Part shown: in pieces, positions 1 through 9,067 of the stretch
How positions within the stretch are numbered: position 1 is the stretch's first letter
Layout of the letters: every line of letters begins with the position of its first letter
From: Brevundimonas naejangsanensis
GTDB lineage: Bacteria; Pseudomonadota; Alphaproteobacteria; Caulobacterales; Caulobacteraceae
Assembly: GCF_003627995.1 (NCBI RefSeq)
Contig: NZ_CP032707.1
Span: forward strand, 731,501-795,500
Direction of reading: 5' to 3'
Length of the DNA: 64,000 bases
The notes under the pieces: generated by a model
What the model was told of the DNA's origin: nothing
Seen by the model: the letters and a program-made list of their open reading frames with translations, nothing else
Database searches by the model: none
Position numbers and translations under genes: made by a program

Positions 1-1
1 C

Positions 2-1621
2 GGCAAGGCCTCGGTCCTGGCCGAGGGTCAGCTGTATGCGGGCGATCCCGACTTCTACAAGAAGGAGCTAGCGGCCTACGCCGCCGTGACCCCGGCCCAG
101 GTCCAGGCCGCGATGAGGAAGTGGCTGAGCCGCCCCGTCTACAGCCAGATCGTCATGCCGGGCGAGCGCGAGGCCTATGTCGAGGCCGCCGCCGCCCCGT
201 CGGGCGCGACCCCGACGCCCGCCGCGCCGATCCAGCGCGTCGCCCGCGATCCCGCCCCGGCCATCGGCCAGGTCTCCAACGTCGACTTCCCGGCGGTGGA
301 GCGCGCCGCCCTGTCAAACGGCATCGAGATCGTTTACGCCCGCTCGACCACCGTGCCGGTGACGCGCGTGGCGCTGGAGTTCGACGCCGGCGTGGCCGCC
401 GACCGCGCCGACCGCCTGGGCGCCCACACCCTGATGCTGAACGTCATGCAGGAAGGGACGACGACGCGCGATTCCAAGGCCCTGGCCGAGGCGCAGGAGC
501 GTCTGGGCGCCAGCGTCTCCGTCGGCTCCTCGATGGACCGCACCGTGGCCAATCTGTCGGCGGTGACCACCAACCTTCAGCCCTCGCTGGCCCTGCTGTC
601 GGACGTGGTGCGCAACCCCGCCTTCGCCCCGGCCGAGATCGAGCGCCTGCGCGCCACCCGCCTGGCGGGCCTGGCCAATGAGAAGACGCAACCCGCCGCC
701 CTCGCCGGCCGCGCCCTGCCGCCGCTGATCTATGGCGAAACCCACCCCTATGGCCGTTCGTTCAGCGGCACGGGCGACGAGGCGGTGATCCGCAGCCTGT
801 CGCGCGACGACCTGATAGCCGAACACGCCCGCTGGATCCGCCCGGACAACGCCAGGCTGTTCGTGGTGTCCGACCTGCCGCTGGCCGAGCTGAAGCCGCA
901 GCTGGAGGCCGCTTTCGGCAACTGGCGCGCCCCAGCGACGGCCAAGGGGACCAAGGCGTTCGACGCCGCCCTGCCCCAGACCGCGGCCCGCATCGTCCTG
1001 ATCGACCGTCCGCAGTCGCCGCAGTCGCTGATCTATGGCGGTCAGGTGCTGCCGGTGTCGGGCACCGACGACAACCTGACCCTGACCACGGCCAACACCG
1101 TGCTGGGGACGGACTTCCTATCGCGGATCAACGCCGACCTGCGCGAGACCAAGGGCTGGTCCTACGGCGTGCGCGGCACGATCAACCAGCTGCAGAACCG
1201 CGCGCCCTACATCGTCAACGCCCCGGTCCAGGCCAACCGCACGGGCGAGTCCATCGCCGCCCTGATCGGCCAGTACGAGCGCTTCCTGGGCGCCGACGGC
1301 GTGACGGCGGCCGAGCGCGAGCGCACCGTCCTGGGCGACACACGCGCCCTGTCGGGCAGCTATGAGACCTCGTTCCAGGTCCTGAACGCCCTGCGCTCCA
1401 ACGCCCTGTACGGCCGCCCGGACGACTATCAGGAGACGCTGGCGGGCCGCATCAACGCCCTGACGGCGGAACAGATGGACGCCGCCGCCCGCGCCGCCAT
1501 CGACCCCGCCCGCTTCGTCTGGGTGGTGGTCGGCGACGCCTCCGTGGTCAAGCCGCAGCTGGACGCCCTGGGCCTGCCGGTCGAGGTGCGTTCGGCCGAG
1601 GCGCCGACGACGGCCCAGTAG
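2..1621 (+). CDS. M16 (insulinase-type) peptidase, C-terminal part, 5' end outside window
   Basis: The open frame continues to the left edge of the window, so only the C-terminal part of the protein is here. Bases 2-85 encode in-frame residues before the first internal ATG at 86. The visible part holds the end of one M16 module and a whole second module, which begins near the LSNGIEIVYARS stretch. At the place where an active M16 module carries HxxEH, this module reads HTLML, so it is a non-catalytic partner half, as in two-module M16 proteins. The active half would lie upstream. Related Caulobacterales proteins are exported zinc proteases. The family call is firm; the substrate is unknown. 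A terminator hairpin follows the stop. Confidence 0.88.
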   Translation, partial: GKASVLAEGQLYAGDPDFYKKELAAYAAVTPAQVQAAMRKWLSRPVYSQIVMPGEREAYVEAAAAPSGATPTPAAPIQRVARDPAPAIGQVSNVDFPAVERAALSNGIEIVYARSTTVPVTRVALEFDAGVAADRADRLGAHTLMLNVMQEGTTTRDSKALAEAQERLGASVSVGSSMDRTVANLSAVTTNLQPSLALLSDVVRNPAFAPAEIERLRATRLAGLANEKTQPAALAGRALPPLIYGETHPYGRSFSGTGDEAVIRSLSRDDLIAEHARWIRPDNARLFVVSDLPLAELKPQLEAAFGNWRAPATAKGTKAFDAALPQTAARIVLIDRPQSPQSLIYGGQVLPVSGTDDNLTLTTANTVLGTDFLSRINADLRETKGWSYGVRGTINQLQNRAPYIVNAPVQANRTGESIAALIGQYERFLGADGVTAAERERTVLGDTRALSGSYETSFQVLNALRSNALYGRPDDYQETLAGRINALTAEQMDAAARAAIDPARFVWVVVGDASVVKPQLDALGLPVEVRSAEAPTTAQ

Positions 1622-1648
1622 GCGCAGTCGAGCCGACATGAGGAAGAG

Positions 1649-1684
1649 ACGGCCGGCGGGACGACCCGCCGGCCGTTTCCGTTT
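1649..1684 (+). terminator. Intrinsic terminator after the M16 peptidase
   Basis: A 12-bp GC-rich stem (ACGGCCGGCGGG and its complement) with a four-base ACGA loop is followed by a T-rich tail. It lies 28 bp after the M16 stop codon. Confidence 0.75.
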
Positions 1685-1771
1685 GGCCCAAGCTGAGCCT
1701 TTCAGGTAACGGTGTTGTCAAATTGCGCGCAACAGTGCATCGTGGATGATCACGCTGGAAGGAAGCCACCG

Positions 1772-2104
1772 ATGTTCACGATCGCCGCCGCCGTCCTTGC
1801 CTTGCTGGCCTCGTCGGCCGTTCAGAATGAAGAAGAGGCCCGCCCGCGCGTGGTCTCCAGCACCCCGTCGCGCGCCATCACGGCCCGCGCCCCGTCCCTG
1901 CCGGACGGCCCCACTCGAAGGGTGTGCGGCTACGAACGCGCAATGGACAGCAACATCCAGCGCCGCGTCTGCCGCCAGGTGCCCATCAACAACTCGGGCC
2001 GCGAACGCATGGCGGGCGACTACCTGCAGCAATTGCAGAGCATTGGTCTGAACGCAGAAAATGGGCCCAATCAACGCCAACCCGGCGGCCGGTCGGTGAA
2101 CTGA
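1772..2104 (+). CDS. Small secreted protein with paired-cysteine motif, first of two tandem paralogs
   Basis: This 110-residue protein begins MFTIAAAVLALLASSAVQ, a probable signal peptide. I chose the ATG at 1772 because GGAAGG lies about 8 bases upstream; an open frame from 1712 would add residues ahead of the signal sequence. The mature part carries RAPSLPDGPTRRVC followed by ERAMDSNIQRRVC and a charged RERMA tail. The two cysteines are 15 residues apart and may form a disulfide if the protein is exported. The next gene repeats this block at 33 of 43 positions. I do not recognise a named family. Confidence 0.65.
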   Translation: MFTIAAAVLALLASSAVQNEEEARPRVVSSTPSRAITARAPSLPDGPTRRVCGYERAMDSNIQRRVCRQVPINNSGRERMAGDYLQQLQSIGLNAENGPNQRQPGGRSVN

Positions 2105-2108
2105 AGCC

Positions 2109-2399
2109 ATGCTGATCTCCCTTCTCGCCGTCATCGCCCTGTCCCAGTCGCCCGAAGCGACGCCGGTCGCGCCGGTGCCTGTAACCGCGCCCCGCGCCCC
2201 CGTCCGCGTCATCGCGGCCCGCGCCCCGACCCTGCCGGACGGCCCGACGCGCGTAGTCTGCTCCCGCGAGCGGGCCATGGACACCAACATTTCGCGCCGC
2301 GTCTGCCGCGAGGTTCCGGTCAACAGCAGCGAACGCGAGCGCATGGCCAGCGACATGCTGAAGGACATGCAGCGCCTCGGTCGTCTCAACAGCGACTGA
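2109..2399 (+). CDS. Small secreted protein with paired-cysteine motif, second tandem paralog
   Basis: This 96-residue protein starts four bases after the previous stop codon, so the two are probably co-transcribed. Its N-terminus, MLISLLAVIALSQS, is hydrophobic and signal-like. It then repeats the block of the upstream gene: RAPTLPDGPTRVVC, ERAMDTNISRRVC, a valine-proline step and RERMA. The same two cysteines are kept, while the signal peptides and C-terminal tails differ. This suggests a local duplication under selection for the central motif. The function is unknown. Confidence 0.65.
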   Translation: MLISLLAVIALSQSPEATPVAPVPVTAPRAPVRVIAARAPTLPDGPTRVVCSRERAMDTNISRRVCREVPVNSSERERMASDMLKDMQRLGRLNSD

Positions 2400-2656
2400 T
2401 CCCGCCAACGGCGCCGAGCAAGCCTGATGATGCTGGCTCCGCTCCCCTGATCCCGGCCATCCGGCCGTCGCCCCAGGCGAGGCTGCCCGCGCGCTCCGCC
2501 ATGGCGGCGCGCCGACCGCGCCCAATGTGAGCAGGACCTCCGCCGGCTGGTTCCGGTCGAGCGCGCGCCTCCGAGGCCCGGCGCTAGACCTCCTCGCGCG
2601 CGCGATTCCACGTCGGGGAGGCCGCGCCCCCTTTCCCCCGGCGCGGCATCGTCTAT
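2400..2656. other. Intergenic region before cobT, no recognised feature
   Basis: These 257 GC-rich bases contain no convincing gene, terminator or B12-riboswitch-like box. Open frames here on both strands have shadow-like composition. The cobT promoter presumably lies within it. Confidence 0.4.
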
Positions 2657-2665
2657 GTGTGGCCC

Positions 2666-4549
2666 ATGGCCGCCGCAGAGACCCCCGTCGAGACCTTCAA
2701 GCGCGCCCTGGCGCACGCCGCGCGGGCCCTGGCCGAACAGGCCGAGCTGGAAGTGCATTTCGGCTCGGACGGGCCGAAGCTGTCCAAGGGCGTCCTGACC
2801 CTGCCGCATCCGCCGCGCGATCCGGCCGCGCCTGAAAGCGCCGCCCTACGCGGCCAGGCCGACCGGCTGGCCCTGCGCCTGGCCAATCACGACGACGCCC
2901 TGGACGCCCGCCTGCGCCCCGCCGATCCGGCGGCGGCCGAGGTGTTCGACGCGGTCGAACAGGCGCGGGTCGAAGCCGTCGGCGCGCGCGAGCTGAAGGG
3001 GGTGCGGCGCAACCTGGACGCCGCCCTGCTGACCCGGCTGGAGCGCAGCGGCGCCCTGCGCGCCGAGGCCGAGCGCGTGCCCCTGGCCGAAGCGGCGGCG
3101 CTGCTGCTGCGCGAGCGGCTGAGCGGCGAGCGGGCGCCCGACGGCGCCGGCGCCATGCTGGACAAGGTGCGCGCCGACCTCGAGACCAAGGCGGGTCGGC
3201 AGCTGGACGCCCTGGCCGCCGCCGGCGACGACCAGGCGGCCTTCGGCGCCCGATTGAAGGACCTGCTGCGCGCCCTGGACCTGGACGCCGGCGACGCCGA
3301 GACGCCCGACTCCAGCGAGGAAGAGGGCGAGGACGAGCCCGATCAGAACCAGCAGGACCAGGCCGACGAGGATGAGCAGGAGGAAGAGGACGGCGGCGAG
3401 GGCGGCGAGTCTCTGGAAGGAACCGCCGACGACCAGTCCGCCGAGGACGAGCGCCAGGCTCGCCCCGACGGCGCCCCGGCCGAGCCCGACGGCGAAGGGA
3501 TGGAGGACGGCCCCGAACTGAGCGAGGGCGACCGTCCCAACCGCCAGCAGACGGCCGACGACGGCCGCGCCGTCGACGTCTATCGCGCCTTCACCACCGC
3601 CTTTGACGAGACCATCGACGCCGCCGACCTGTGCGATCCGATGGAGCTGGATCGGCTGCGCGCCCTGCTGGACGCCCAGCTGTCGACCCTGGGCAGCGTG
3701 GTCTCGCGCCTGGCCAACAAGCTGCAGCGGCGGCTGCTGGCCCAGCAGAACCGCAGCTGGATGTTCGACCTCGAGGAAGGGATGCTGGACACGGCGCGCC
3801 TGACCCGCGTCATCACCGATCCGACCAGCCCCCTGTCGTTCAAGATGGAGAGCGAGAGCCCCTTCCGCGACACGGTGGTGACCCTGCTGCTCGACAATTC
3901 GGGCTCGATGCGCGGGCGGCCGATCATGGTAGCCTCGGTCTGCGCCGACATCCTGGCGCGGACGCTGGAGCGGTGCGGGGTCAAGGTCGAGATCCTGGGC
4001 TTCACCACCCGCGCCTGGAAGGGCGGACAGAGCCGCGAGGCCTGGATCAGCGCCGGCAAGCCCGCCAATCCGGGCCGCCTGAACGACCTGCGCCACATCA
4101 TCTACAAGGCCGCCGACGCCCCCTGGCGCCGGGCCAAGAAGAACCTCGGCCTGATGATGCGCGAGGGCCTGCTCAAGGAGAACATCGACGGCGAGGCGCT
4201 GACCTGGGCCCACGATCGCCTGCTGGCCCGGCCCGAGCAGCGCCGCATCCTGATGGTCATCTCGGACGGCAGCCCGGTGGACGATTCCACCCAGTCGGCC
4301 AACTCGGCCCTCTATCTGGACAAGCACCTGCGCCAGGTGATCGAGCGGATCGAGACCCAGAGCACGGTCGAGCTGATCGCCATCGGCATCGGCCACGACG
4401 TGACGCGCTGGTACCGCCGCGCCCTGACCATCGTCGACGTCGAACAACTGGCCGGGGCCATGACCGAAAAGCTGGCCGAACTGTTCGAGGCCGAGGCGAA
4501 GAGCGTCAGCAGCAAGGGCGGGCGCCGTCCGCACAAGCGCGCGGCGTGA
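2666..4549 (+). CDS. cobT: Aerobic cobaltochelatase subunit CobT
   Basis: CobT is the AAA-partner subunit of the ATP-dependent CobNST complex, which inserts cobalt into hydrogenobyrinic acid a,c-diamide in aerobic cobalamin synthesis. The protein is 627 residues from the ATG at 2666, close to the usual CobT length. A GTG at 2657 is an alternative start. It has an N-terminal CobT domain, a long acidic linker at about residues 210-290 rich in E, D and Q, and a C-terminal von Willebrand A domain with the metal-site motif DNSGS at residues 410-414. Neither CobS nor CobN is in the window. The next gene starts inside the stop codon. Confidence 0.95.
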   Translation: MAAAETPVETFKRALAHAARALAEQAELEVHFGSDGPKLSKGVLTLPHPPRDPAAPESAALRGQADRLALRLANHDDALDARLRPADPAAAEVFDAVEQARVEAVGARELKGVRRNLDAALLTRLERSGALRAEAERVPLAEAAALLLRERLSGERAPDGAGAMLDKVRADLETKAGRQLDALAAAGDDQAAFGARLKDLLRALDLDAGDAETPDSSEEEGEDEPDQNQQDQADEDEQEEEDGGEGGESLEGTADDQSAEDERQARPDGAPAEPDGEGMEDGPELSEGDRPNRQQTADDGRAVDVYRAFTTAFDETIDAADLCDPMELDRLRALLDAQLSTLGSVVSRLANKLQRRLLAQQNRSWMFDLEEGMLDTARLTRVITDPTSPLSFKMESESPFRDTVVTLLLDNSGSMRGRPIMVASVCADILARTLERCGVKVEILGFTTRAWKGGQSREAWISAGKPANPGRLNDLRHIIYKAADAPWRRAKKNLGLMMREGLLKENIDGEALTWAHDRLLARPEQRRILMVISDGSPVDDSTQSANSALYLDKHLRQVIERIETQSTVELIAIGIGHDVTRWYRRALTIVDVEQLAGAMTEKLAELFEAEAKSVSSKGGRRPHKRAA

Positions 4550-5526
4550 ACCGCCGCCTCTATGTCGCCGCCCTGATCTCCCTCGCCCTGGCCGCCTGCG
4601 CCGGGGCGGCCGTGTCGTCGCATCCGTGGACGCCCGAGGCCCAGGCCGAGGGCTGGGCGGCGGCGGGCGGCGCGACCCGCCAGGTCGGGCTGGGCTGGCC
4701 CGGCGGGGCCAGGCTGGCGAAGGGCGTGCGCTTCGCCGGAGGGGTGCAGTTGATCGCCGCCCCCGTCTCGGCCCTGCACGGCCTGTCGGACCTGACGCTG
4801 ACCGGCGACGGCGGCTTCCTGGCCGTGTCGGACTCCGGCGCGCTGGTGCGCGGGCGGCTGGCCCTGGACGAGGCGGGGCGGCTGACCGGGCTGGACGACC
4901 TGCGGGTGCGTCGGCTGACCCTGGCCGACGGGACGCCCATCGCCGACAAGGCCGACGGCGACGCCGAGGGCCTGGCCCTGACCGAGGACGGCGAGGTGCT
5001 GGTCAGCTTCGAACGCGACCACCGCATCTGGAGCTACGGCCCGCTGGAGACGATGCGCGCCCGGCCCGAGGCCCGGCCGCATCCGGCGGCGGACTTCCCC
5101 CTGAACGCAGGCATGGAGGCCCTGGCCGCCGCGCCGGACGGCTGGCGCGTCGGCGGCGAGGACGGCGGTGTGTGGGACTGTTCGCTTGAGGGCTGCCGCG
5201 TCGTGGCCGCGCCGCCGGACGCGGCGCCCGGCGCGGGCGACTGGCGGCTGACCGGGCTGACCCGCGATCCCGGCGGCGACGGCTGGTTCGCGGTGCAGCG
5301 CGCGTGGCGGCCGCCGTTCGACCTGCGCGCCCGCGTGCGGCGCATGGCCCAGGACGGCGCCCTGGGTCCGGTGCTGGTCGAGCTGAAGCTGCCGGGCCTG
5401 GCCGATAATTTCGAGGGCGTCGCCGCCGAGGCTCAGGGTGAAGGCGTGCGCCTCTACCTCCTGTCCGACGACAACGCCAATCCGGCGCAGAAGACGCTGA
5501 TGCTGGCGTTTGACGTGGCCTACTGA
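4546..5526 (+). CDS. Esterase-like activity of phytase family lipoprotein
   Basis: The gene starts with GTG overlapping the cobT stop codon (GTGA), so it is probably translationally coupled to cobT. The 326-residue product begins with a lipoprotein signal whose lipobox ends LAAC at Cys18. It then has the [11 protein letters not shown] and [10 protein letters not shown] segments typical of the esterase-like-activity-of-phytase family, a beta-propeller-like fold. Enzyme activity for this family is poorly defined, and no link to cobalamin synthesis can be inferred beyond position. Repeat element 1 follows directly. Confidence 0.8.
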   Translation: MNRRLYVAALISLALAACAGAAVSSHPWTPEAQAEGWAAAGGATRQVGLGWPGGARLAKGVRFAGGVQLIAAPVSALHGLSDLTLTGDGGFLAVSDSGALVRGRLALDEAGRLTGLDDLRVRRLTLADGTPIADKADGDAEGLALTEDGEVLVSFERDHRIWSYGPLETMRARPEARPHPAADFPLNAGMEALAAAPDGWRVGGEDGGVWDCSLEGCRVVAAPPDAAPGAGDWRLTGLTRDPGGDGWFAVQRAWRPPFDLRARVRRMAQDGALGPVLVELKLPGLADNFEGVAAEAQGEGVRLYLLSDDNANPAQKTLMLAFDVAY

Positions 5527-5528
5527 GT

Positions 5529-5674
5529 CCTTCTCCCCTTGTGGGAGAAGGTGGCCGAGCGCAGCGAGGTCGGATGAGGGGTTGCGCGCCATAACCCGCC
5601 TCTCACGATCCGCTGAGGAGAAACCCCTCATCCGTCAGGCTTCGCCTGCCACCTTCTCCCACAAGGGGAGAAGG
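5529..5674. repeat. Intergenic palindromic repeat element 1 (CCTTCTCCCC family)
   Basis: Terminal hairpin arms CCTTCTCCCCTTGTGGGAG and CTCCCACAAGGGGAGAAGG are inverted copies of each other. Inside them lie the inverted segments GGATGAGGGGT and ACCCCTCATCC and short GCAGCGAG/CTTCGC blocks. The element lies between convergent genes and ends four bases before the coq7 stop codon. The same family recurs at 45793-45961. Confidence 0.9.
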
Positions 5675-5677
5675 GTT

Positions 5678-6268
5678 TTAGATCCGCTCGCTGATCTTGA
5701 TGGCGGCCTTGCAGCCGGCCTTGATGACGCTGCTCAGCAGGCGATAGGCCGGGGCCTCGCGGCTGCCGTGGGCGACGGCGTGGTCGTGGTGGGCCAGCTC
5801 CTCCTCGCGGAACCGGGTCAGTTCGGCGGCCAGTTCGGGGTCGCGCTCGCGGATTTCCTCGATCTGGTCGGCGTAGTGCTGCTCGATGACGCTCTCGACC
5901 GCCTCGGTGCAGGCGTGGGCGGCCTTTTCCGAGATCAGGGCGGTGCCGGCGCCCAGCGCCGTGGCGGCCAGCTTCCACAGCGGGATCATGGCCGTGGGGC
6001 GCACGCGGTTCTCGGTCAGCAGGGCCTCGAAGCGGGCCAGGTGGACGGCCTCGTGGCCCTCCATCTCGGTCAGGTCGGCGGCGATGGCGTCCTTGCCCTT
6101 GCGGCCTTCCAGCACGGCGCGCTGGGCGCGGTAGATGTGGACGGCGGCGAACTCGCCCGCGTGGTCGACGCGCAGCATCTCGGCCAGACGCGCCCTGTCC
6201 TGGCCCGGACCGGGGCGCGGCAGGGGGATGCGGCGGGCGTCGGCGACGGATTCGGCGGCTTCGGTCAT
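5678..6268 (-). CDS. coq7: Demethoxyubiquinone hydroxylase, Coq7 family
   Basis: This di-iron monooxygenase hydroxylates 3-demethoxyubiquinol, the step before the last methylation of ubiquinone synthesis, at the inner membrane. The 196-residue protein shows the ferritin-like ligand pattern: DHAGEFAAVHIY, EMEGHEAVHL, the ESVIEQHY helix and EEELAHHDHAV. Coq7 replaces flavin-type UbiF in many alphaproteobacteria. It is followed on the opposite side by repeat element 1, and the DsbB-like gene lies 9 bases upstream on the same strand. UbiE and UbiB of the same pathway lie at 55.7-57.9 kb. Confidence 0.95.
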   Translation of the reverse strand: MTEAAESVADARRIPLPRPGPGQDRARLAEMLRVDHAGEFAAVHIYRAQRAVLEGRKGKDAIAADLTEMEGHEAVHLARFEALLTENRVRPTAMIPLWKLAATALGAGTALISEKAAHACTEAVESVIEQHYADQIEEIRERDPELAAELTRFREEELAHHDHAVAHGSREAPAYRLLSSVIKAGCKAAIKISERI

Positions 6269-6277
6269 GGCATTCCC

Positions 6278-6829
6278 TTAGCTCCTGGGCGCGCGGGCGT
6301 CCTTGGGACGTTTCGCCGCCAGCAGGCTGAACACCGCCAGCGCCAGGGAGATGACAAGGTTCCATCCGGCCATCGACAGACCGGCGAAGCTCCAGGGAAC
6401 GTCGCCGCAGGAGACGAAGCCCGTGCTGCCGCCCGTGCCCTCGGCCAGGGCCGTCAGCAACGACAGGTCGATGGCGGTCGTCGGCGCGGCGGCGCAGGTG
6501 GCCGGCAGGGCCCACCACTTCAGCTCGCCCCCGGCGTGATAGCCCGCCGTGACGGCTCCGGTCAGGAAGACGACGGCCAGCAGGAAGGAGGCGATGCGCG
6601 GCGTGCCGCGGCTGGCGCGGCTGAACACGGCCCAGAAGGTGGCGGCCCCGGCGATGGCCACGGCGGCCCAATAGACCTCGCGCTGGCGCAGGCACAGGTT
6701 GCACGGCGCCAGGCCCGCGAACCGCTCGAAGGCGTGAGCCGCCCCCAGCATGGCCAGGGAGGCGGCCAGGGCGAAGGCCGTCCACCAGCGGGTCAGCAAT
6801 TTGTAAAGCGCGCTCATCCGGCCCCTCAT
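6278..6829 (-). CDS. DsbB-like disulfide bond formation protein
   Basis: This inner-membrane protein reoxidises a periplasmic DsbA-type thiol oxidase and passes electrons to quinone. It has four hydrophobic segments. The first loop has the PCNLCLRQR redox pair, and a second cysteine pair lies in the loop ATCAA ... SCGD, as in DsbB. The open frame begins at 6829, but MSALYKLL at 6817 is an equally plausible start. It lies just upstream of coq7 on the same strand with 9 bases between, so the two are probably one transcript. Confidence 0.85.
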   Translation of the reverse strand: MRGRMSALYKLLTRWWTAFALAASLAMLGAAHAFERFAGLAPCNLCLRQREVYWAAVAIAGAATFWAVFSRASRGTPRIASFLLAVVFLTGAVTAGYHAGGELKWWALPATCAAAPTTAIDLSLLTALAEGTGGSTGFVSCGDVPWSFAGLSMAGWNLVISLALAVFSLLAAKRPKDARAPRS

Positions 6830-6853
6830 AAACCGGGCTGCGTCCGGCGTCGA

Positions 6854-7435
6854 TCAGTGTCCGATAAGCTTGACCATAAAGAAGGCGCCGACCAGCACCA
6901 CCAGGAAAAGCACGGTGAACAGGGCCAACCGCTTCTCCACGATCGCCAGCATCGGCGGCCCCCAGCGCCGCAGCACGAAGGCCACCAGGAAGAAGCGGGC
7001 GCCGCGCGTCAGGACGCACAGAGCGATGAACAGCGCCAGATTGAACTGGAAGATGCCCGAGGCGATGGTGACCAGCTTGAACGGGATCGGAGTCAGTCCC
7101 TTGATCAGGATCACCCAGGCCCCGTGCTGCTGGAACAGGGCCTTGGACGTCTCGAAGGTGTCGGCCTTGCCCAGGAAGGCCAGGATCGACAGGCCGACCG
7201 GCTCCAGGAAGTAGCCGATGGCGTAGCCCAGCAGGCCGCCCAGCACCGAGGCCACGGTGCAGACCATGGCGTAGAAATAGGCGCGGTCCGGCCGGGCCAG
7301 GACCATGGGCGCCAGCATGACGTCCGGCGGAATGGGGAAGACCGAGCTTTCGGCGAAGGCGACCACGGCCAGGGACCGGGTGGCGTGGCGGTGGCGGGCC
7401 AGGGAGAAGACCCAGTCGTACAGCTTGCGAAGCAT
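6854..7435 (-). CDS. DedA/YqaA-family membrane protein
   Basis: This 193-residue inner-membrane protein belongs to the SNARE-associated/DedA superfamily, of the short YqaA type. The family signature appears as FAESSVFPIPPDVML near the N-terminus and KGLTPIPFKLVTIASG in the middle, and hydrophobic helices fill the rest. Relatives are thought to act in lipid-carrier translocation or membrane homeostasis. The specific substrate is not known. It is divergent from hpd across about 210 bp and lies upstream of the dsbB-like and coq7 genes. Confidence 0.85.
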   Translation of the reverse strand: MLRKLYDWVFSLARHRHATRSLAVVAFAESSVFPIPPDVMLAPMVLARPDRAYFYAMVCTVASVLGGLLGYAIGYFLEPVGLSILAFLGKADTFETSKALFQQHGAWVILIKGLTPIPFKLVTIASGIFQFNLALFIALCVLTRGARFFLVAFVLRRWGPPMLAIVEKRLALFTVLFLVVLVGAFFMVKLIGH

Positions 7436-7646
7436 TCAGGCGTCCCGATCGAGGCCCCCGCCTCTGATGCCGCCCCGATAGCAGCCCGCGCGGAGGGGCG
7501 CGAGGGGCTGCGACACCGGAACGTGTGCCGCTTCGGCGACGGCCCGCCTTGCGCGCCACGGGGGACGGCCATTAGGTTCCGCCTCAATCAGCGGCCCGCC
7601 CGGCAAGGCGACGGGCCGCGCATAAGACAATGAGAGGAGACGCGTC

Positions 7647-8735
7647 ATGCAGGACGCCGCCGCCAAGCTCGACCAGGAAAACCCCCTCGGCGTCGACGGC
7701 TTCGAGTTCGTCGAATTCACCGGCCCCGAGCCGGAAGCGATGATTTCGCGCCTGGAGCTGATGGGCTTCACCCAGACCCATGTGAACCCGGCCAACGGCG
7801 TGGTGCGCCTGAAGCAGGGCGACATCACCATGCTGGTCCACCGCGCCCCGAAGGGCCAGGCGGCGGACTTCGCCAGGGACCACGGCCCCTCGGCCAACGG
7901 CATGGCCTTCCGCGTCGCCGACGCCAAGGCCGCCTATGAGGGCGCGCTGGCGCGCGGCGCCCGCGCCGCCGAGGGCGTGCACGGCGGGGCGCTGGCGGGC
8001 GACTACCCCTATGTGCTGCAGGGCATCGGCGGCTCGCTGCTGTATGTCGTCGACCAGTACGGCGAGCACGGCTCCCTCTATGACGCCTGGGACGAGATCG
8101 AGGGCTGGGAAGAGGCCGAGCGCAAGAACAGCGTCGGCCTGCAGGTGCTCGACCACCTGACCCACAATGTGCGTCGCGGCGAGATGCGCACCTGGTCGGG
8201 CTTCTACCACTCGGTGTTCAACTTCGAGGAGCAGAAGTATTTCGATATCAAGGGCAAGGCGACGGGCCTGTTCTCTCAGGCCATGATCGCGCCCGACCGC
8301 GCCATCCGCATCCCGCTGAACGAAAGCCAGGACGAGAATTCCCAGATCGAGGAATTCATCCGTCGCTACAACGGCGAAGGCATCCAGCACATCGCCCTGA
8401 CGACCGACAACATCTATGAGACGGTCGAGACGATGAAGGCCCGCGGCGTGGCCTTCCAGGACACGATCGACACCTATTTCGAACTGATCGACAAGCGCCT
8501 GCCGGGCCACGGCGAGGACGTGGAGCGGATGAAGAAGAACCGCATCCTGATCGACGGTTCGGACGAGGAAGGCCTGCTGCTGCAGATCTTCACCCAGGAC
8601 ACCTTCGGCCCGATCTTCTTCGAGATCATCCAGCGCAAGGGCAACGAGGGCTTCGGCAACGGCAATTTCCAGGCCCTGTTCGACTCCATCGAGCTGGACC
8701 AGATCCGTCGCGGCGTCATCAAGGTCGACGCCTGA
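7647..8735 (+). CDS. hpd: 4-hydroxyphenylpyruvate dioxygenase
   Basis: This non-heme iron enzyme converts 4-hydroxyphenylpyruvate to homogentisate in tyrosine catabolism. The 362-residue length is normal. The iron ligands can be placed at His170 in DHLTHNV, His248 in IQHIAL and Glu326 in FFEIIQRKG. GAGGAG about 9 bases before the ATG is a good ribosome site. fahA, the last enzyme of the pathway, is 3 kb downstream on the same strand, and phhB, which serves phenylalanine hydroxylase, is at 57.98 kb. Homogentisate dioxygenase is absent from this window. Confidence 0.97.
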   Translation: MQDAAAKLDQENPLGVDGFEFVEFTGPEPEAMISRLELMGFTQTHVNPANGVVRLKQGDITMLVHRAPKGQAADFARDHGPSANGMAFRVADAKAAYEGALARGARAAEGVHGGALAGDYPYVLQGIGGSLLYVVDQYGEHGSLYDAWDEIEGWEEAERKNSVGLQVLDHLTHNVRRGEMRTWSGFYHSVFNFEEQKYFDIKGKATGLFSQAMIAPDRAIRIPLNESQDENSQIEEFIRRYNGEGIQHIALTTDNIYETVETMKARGVAFQDTIDTYFELIDKRLPGHGEDVERMKKNRILIDGSDEEGLLLQIFTQDTFGPIFFEIIQRKGNEGFGNGNFQALFDSIELDQIRRGVIKVDA

Positions 8736-8921
8736 ATGAAGTTGCGACCGCCGCACTGGCTGCCCTGGCTCGGCCCGCTTCTGGCCGCCGGGGCCGGGGC
8801 CCTCGCGGGCGAATACTGGCTGGGCGGGGGCTTCTGGATGGTCCTGGCCGCCGCCCTCGTCTGCGGTTTCGCCCCCATCCTGGCCCACCGCCTCTGGCGA
8901 CGCCTGCACCATAAGCGCTAG
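8736..8921 (+). CDS. Small membrane protein downstream of hpd
   Basis: The ATG follows the hpd stop codon with no gap (TGAATG), which implies translation coupled to hpd. The 61-residue product has two hydrophobic stretches, [17 protein letters not shown] and [17 protein letters not shown], and a basic tail [11 protein letters not shown]. It looks like a two-helix membrane protein. I do not recognise a family, and the role is unknown. Confidence 0.6.
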   Translation: MKLRPPHWLPWLGPLLAAGAGALAGEYWLGGGFWMVLAAALVCGFAPILAHRLWRRLHHKR

Positions 8922-8928
8922 CCTTGCT

Positions 8929-9049
8929 TTCCTCCCCATGGAATGGGGAGGGGGACCACGAAGTGGTGGAGGGGTTGAGCGGCTTGAAACAGCCCCTCCG
9001 TCTCGTCCGCTGCGCGGCCGATCCACCTCCCCATGAAATGGGGAGGAGA
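8929..9049. repeat. Intergenic palindromic repeat element 2 (CCTCCCCA family)
   Basis: Each end is a hairpin, CCTCCCCATGGAATGGGGAGG on the left and its near-twin with a GAA loop on the right. Inside lie GGGACCACGAAGTGGTGGAG, a variable centre, then CCCCTCCGTCTCGTC. The same family is at 47578 and 53880. The right hairpin lies directly before the start region of the asparaginase-like gene. Confidence 0.9.
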
Positions 9050-9067
9050 ATGAATGGGGAGCTTGAA

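Noticed and set aside
2400..2656. Possible cobalamin riboswitch ahead of cobT
   Set aside because: No B12-box-like sequence or the expected stem set could be found by eye.
1718..2809. A 363-codon minus-strand open frame across the small tandem genes and the region before cobT
   Set aside because: The plus-strand paralogs show conservation of a protein motif, and the minus frame has shadow composition with no recognisable domain.
5510..7633. A 707-codon plus-strand open frame over coq7, dsbB-like and dedA-like genes
   Set aside because: It is the antisense shadow of three well-recognised minus-strand genes; its composition is low-complexity Gly/Gln/Arg typical of high-GC shadow frames.
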